From the NCBI GenBank assembly GCA_934792465.1, contig CAKVOK010000003.1, positions 39,627 through 103,626 on the forward strand: 64,000 nucleotides of DNA. The letters run 5' to 3'. Positions 63,927 through 64,000 of this stretch are shown here, one piece after another; the stretch's first letter is position 1; every line of letters starts with the position of its first letter. Both the position numbers and the translations under genes were made by a program. The notes under the pieces are model-generated. The model saw only the letters and a list, made by a program, of their open reading frames with translations. It was not told the origin of the DNA and did not search any database. This DNA comes from an uncultured Clostridia bacterium. Lineage in GTDB: Bacteria; Bacillota; Clostridia; RUG12999.

Positions 63927-64000
63927 TTATTTAATGACTGCTGAACAATTACAAAATGCACTCATATACTAATTTTTTCGGCATTTTGTAATTGTTCAAG
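63927..64000. repeat. Dispersed repeat, copy B, with 18-bp perfect inverted repeat
   Basis: Its first 50 bases match copy A (32511-32560) at 43 of 50 positions. TGAACAATTACAAAATGC (63942-63959) pairs exactly with its reverse complement at 63981-63998 around a 21-base loop. The element lies upstream of the RraA-like gene and may run past the window edge. Confidence 0.75.

Overview
The window looks like a chromosomal segment of a Gram-positive, spore-former-type Clostridia bacterium, probably an uncultured gut or rumen fibre degrader. The evidence is SigA-type promoters (TTGACA, 17 bp, TATAAT), strong AGGAGG-type ribosome sites, SLH-anchored giant exoproteins, a CUT1 sugar ABC transporter without its own ATPase, and a GH130 phosphorylase. 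I cannot place it to genus. Most of the 64 kb is one extended carbohydrate-use region.

Left part (1-12974, + strand): the end of one secreted protein, a two-lectin-domain secreted protein, and three paralogous secreted Pectate_lyase_3-type beta-helix proteins. Two cytoplasmic Gfo/Idh/MocA oxidoreductases follow with tight spacing, so this reads as one operon for cutting a polysaccharide outside the cell and oxidising a sugar inside. Next (12940-18144) is an amino-sugar island. nagA and a LacI-family repressor run on the minus strand, diverging from a nagB-like deaminase and a DUF4838 protein. The 180-bp divergent promoter region carries two near-identical 18-bp palindromic operators, each just downstream of a -10 box.

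18145-19456 is a mobile-element graveyard: a serine-recombinase N-terminus with its catalytic serine changed to proline, the C-terminal end of an IS3-type transposase, the 3' part of a tRNA-Arg, a perfect 15-bp inverted repeat and terminators.

Centre (19457-34651): a secreted metallophosphoesterase, a 2298-residue GLUG-repeat/SGNH-esterase protein, an orphan C-terminal domain remnant, a histidine kinase/response regulator pair, and a substrate-binding lipoprotein with two permeases. The phosphoesterase and binding-protein promoters share a 19-bp element at exactly the same distance from the -10 box. This suggests co-regulation, possibly by the adjacent response regulator.

Right part (34668-58727): a run of very large surface proteins. 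Two discoidin/Ig/SLH/BNR-propeller paralogues are followed by a gene split by a frameshift (GLUG repeats, SGNH esterase, discoidin, Ig, propeller). Two further SLH-type surface proteins close the run. After it come a GH130 mannosylglucose-phosphorylase-like enzyme and a HAD phosphatase. On the minus strand are an RraA-like protein, a lactonase-like propeller and an SDR dehydrogenase, probably a sugar-acid pathway. The window closes in an inverted repeat related to a repeat at 32511.
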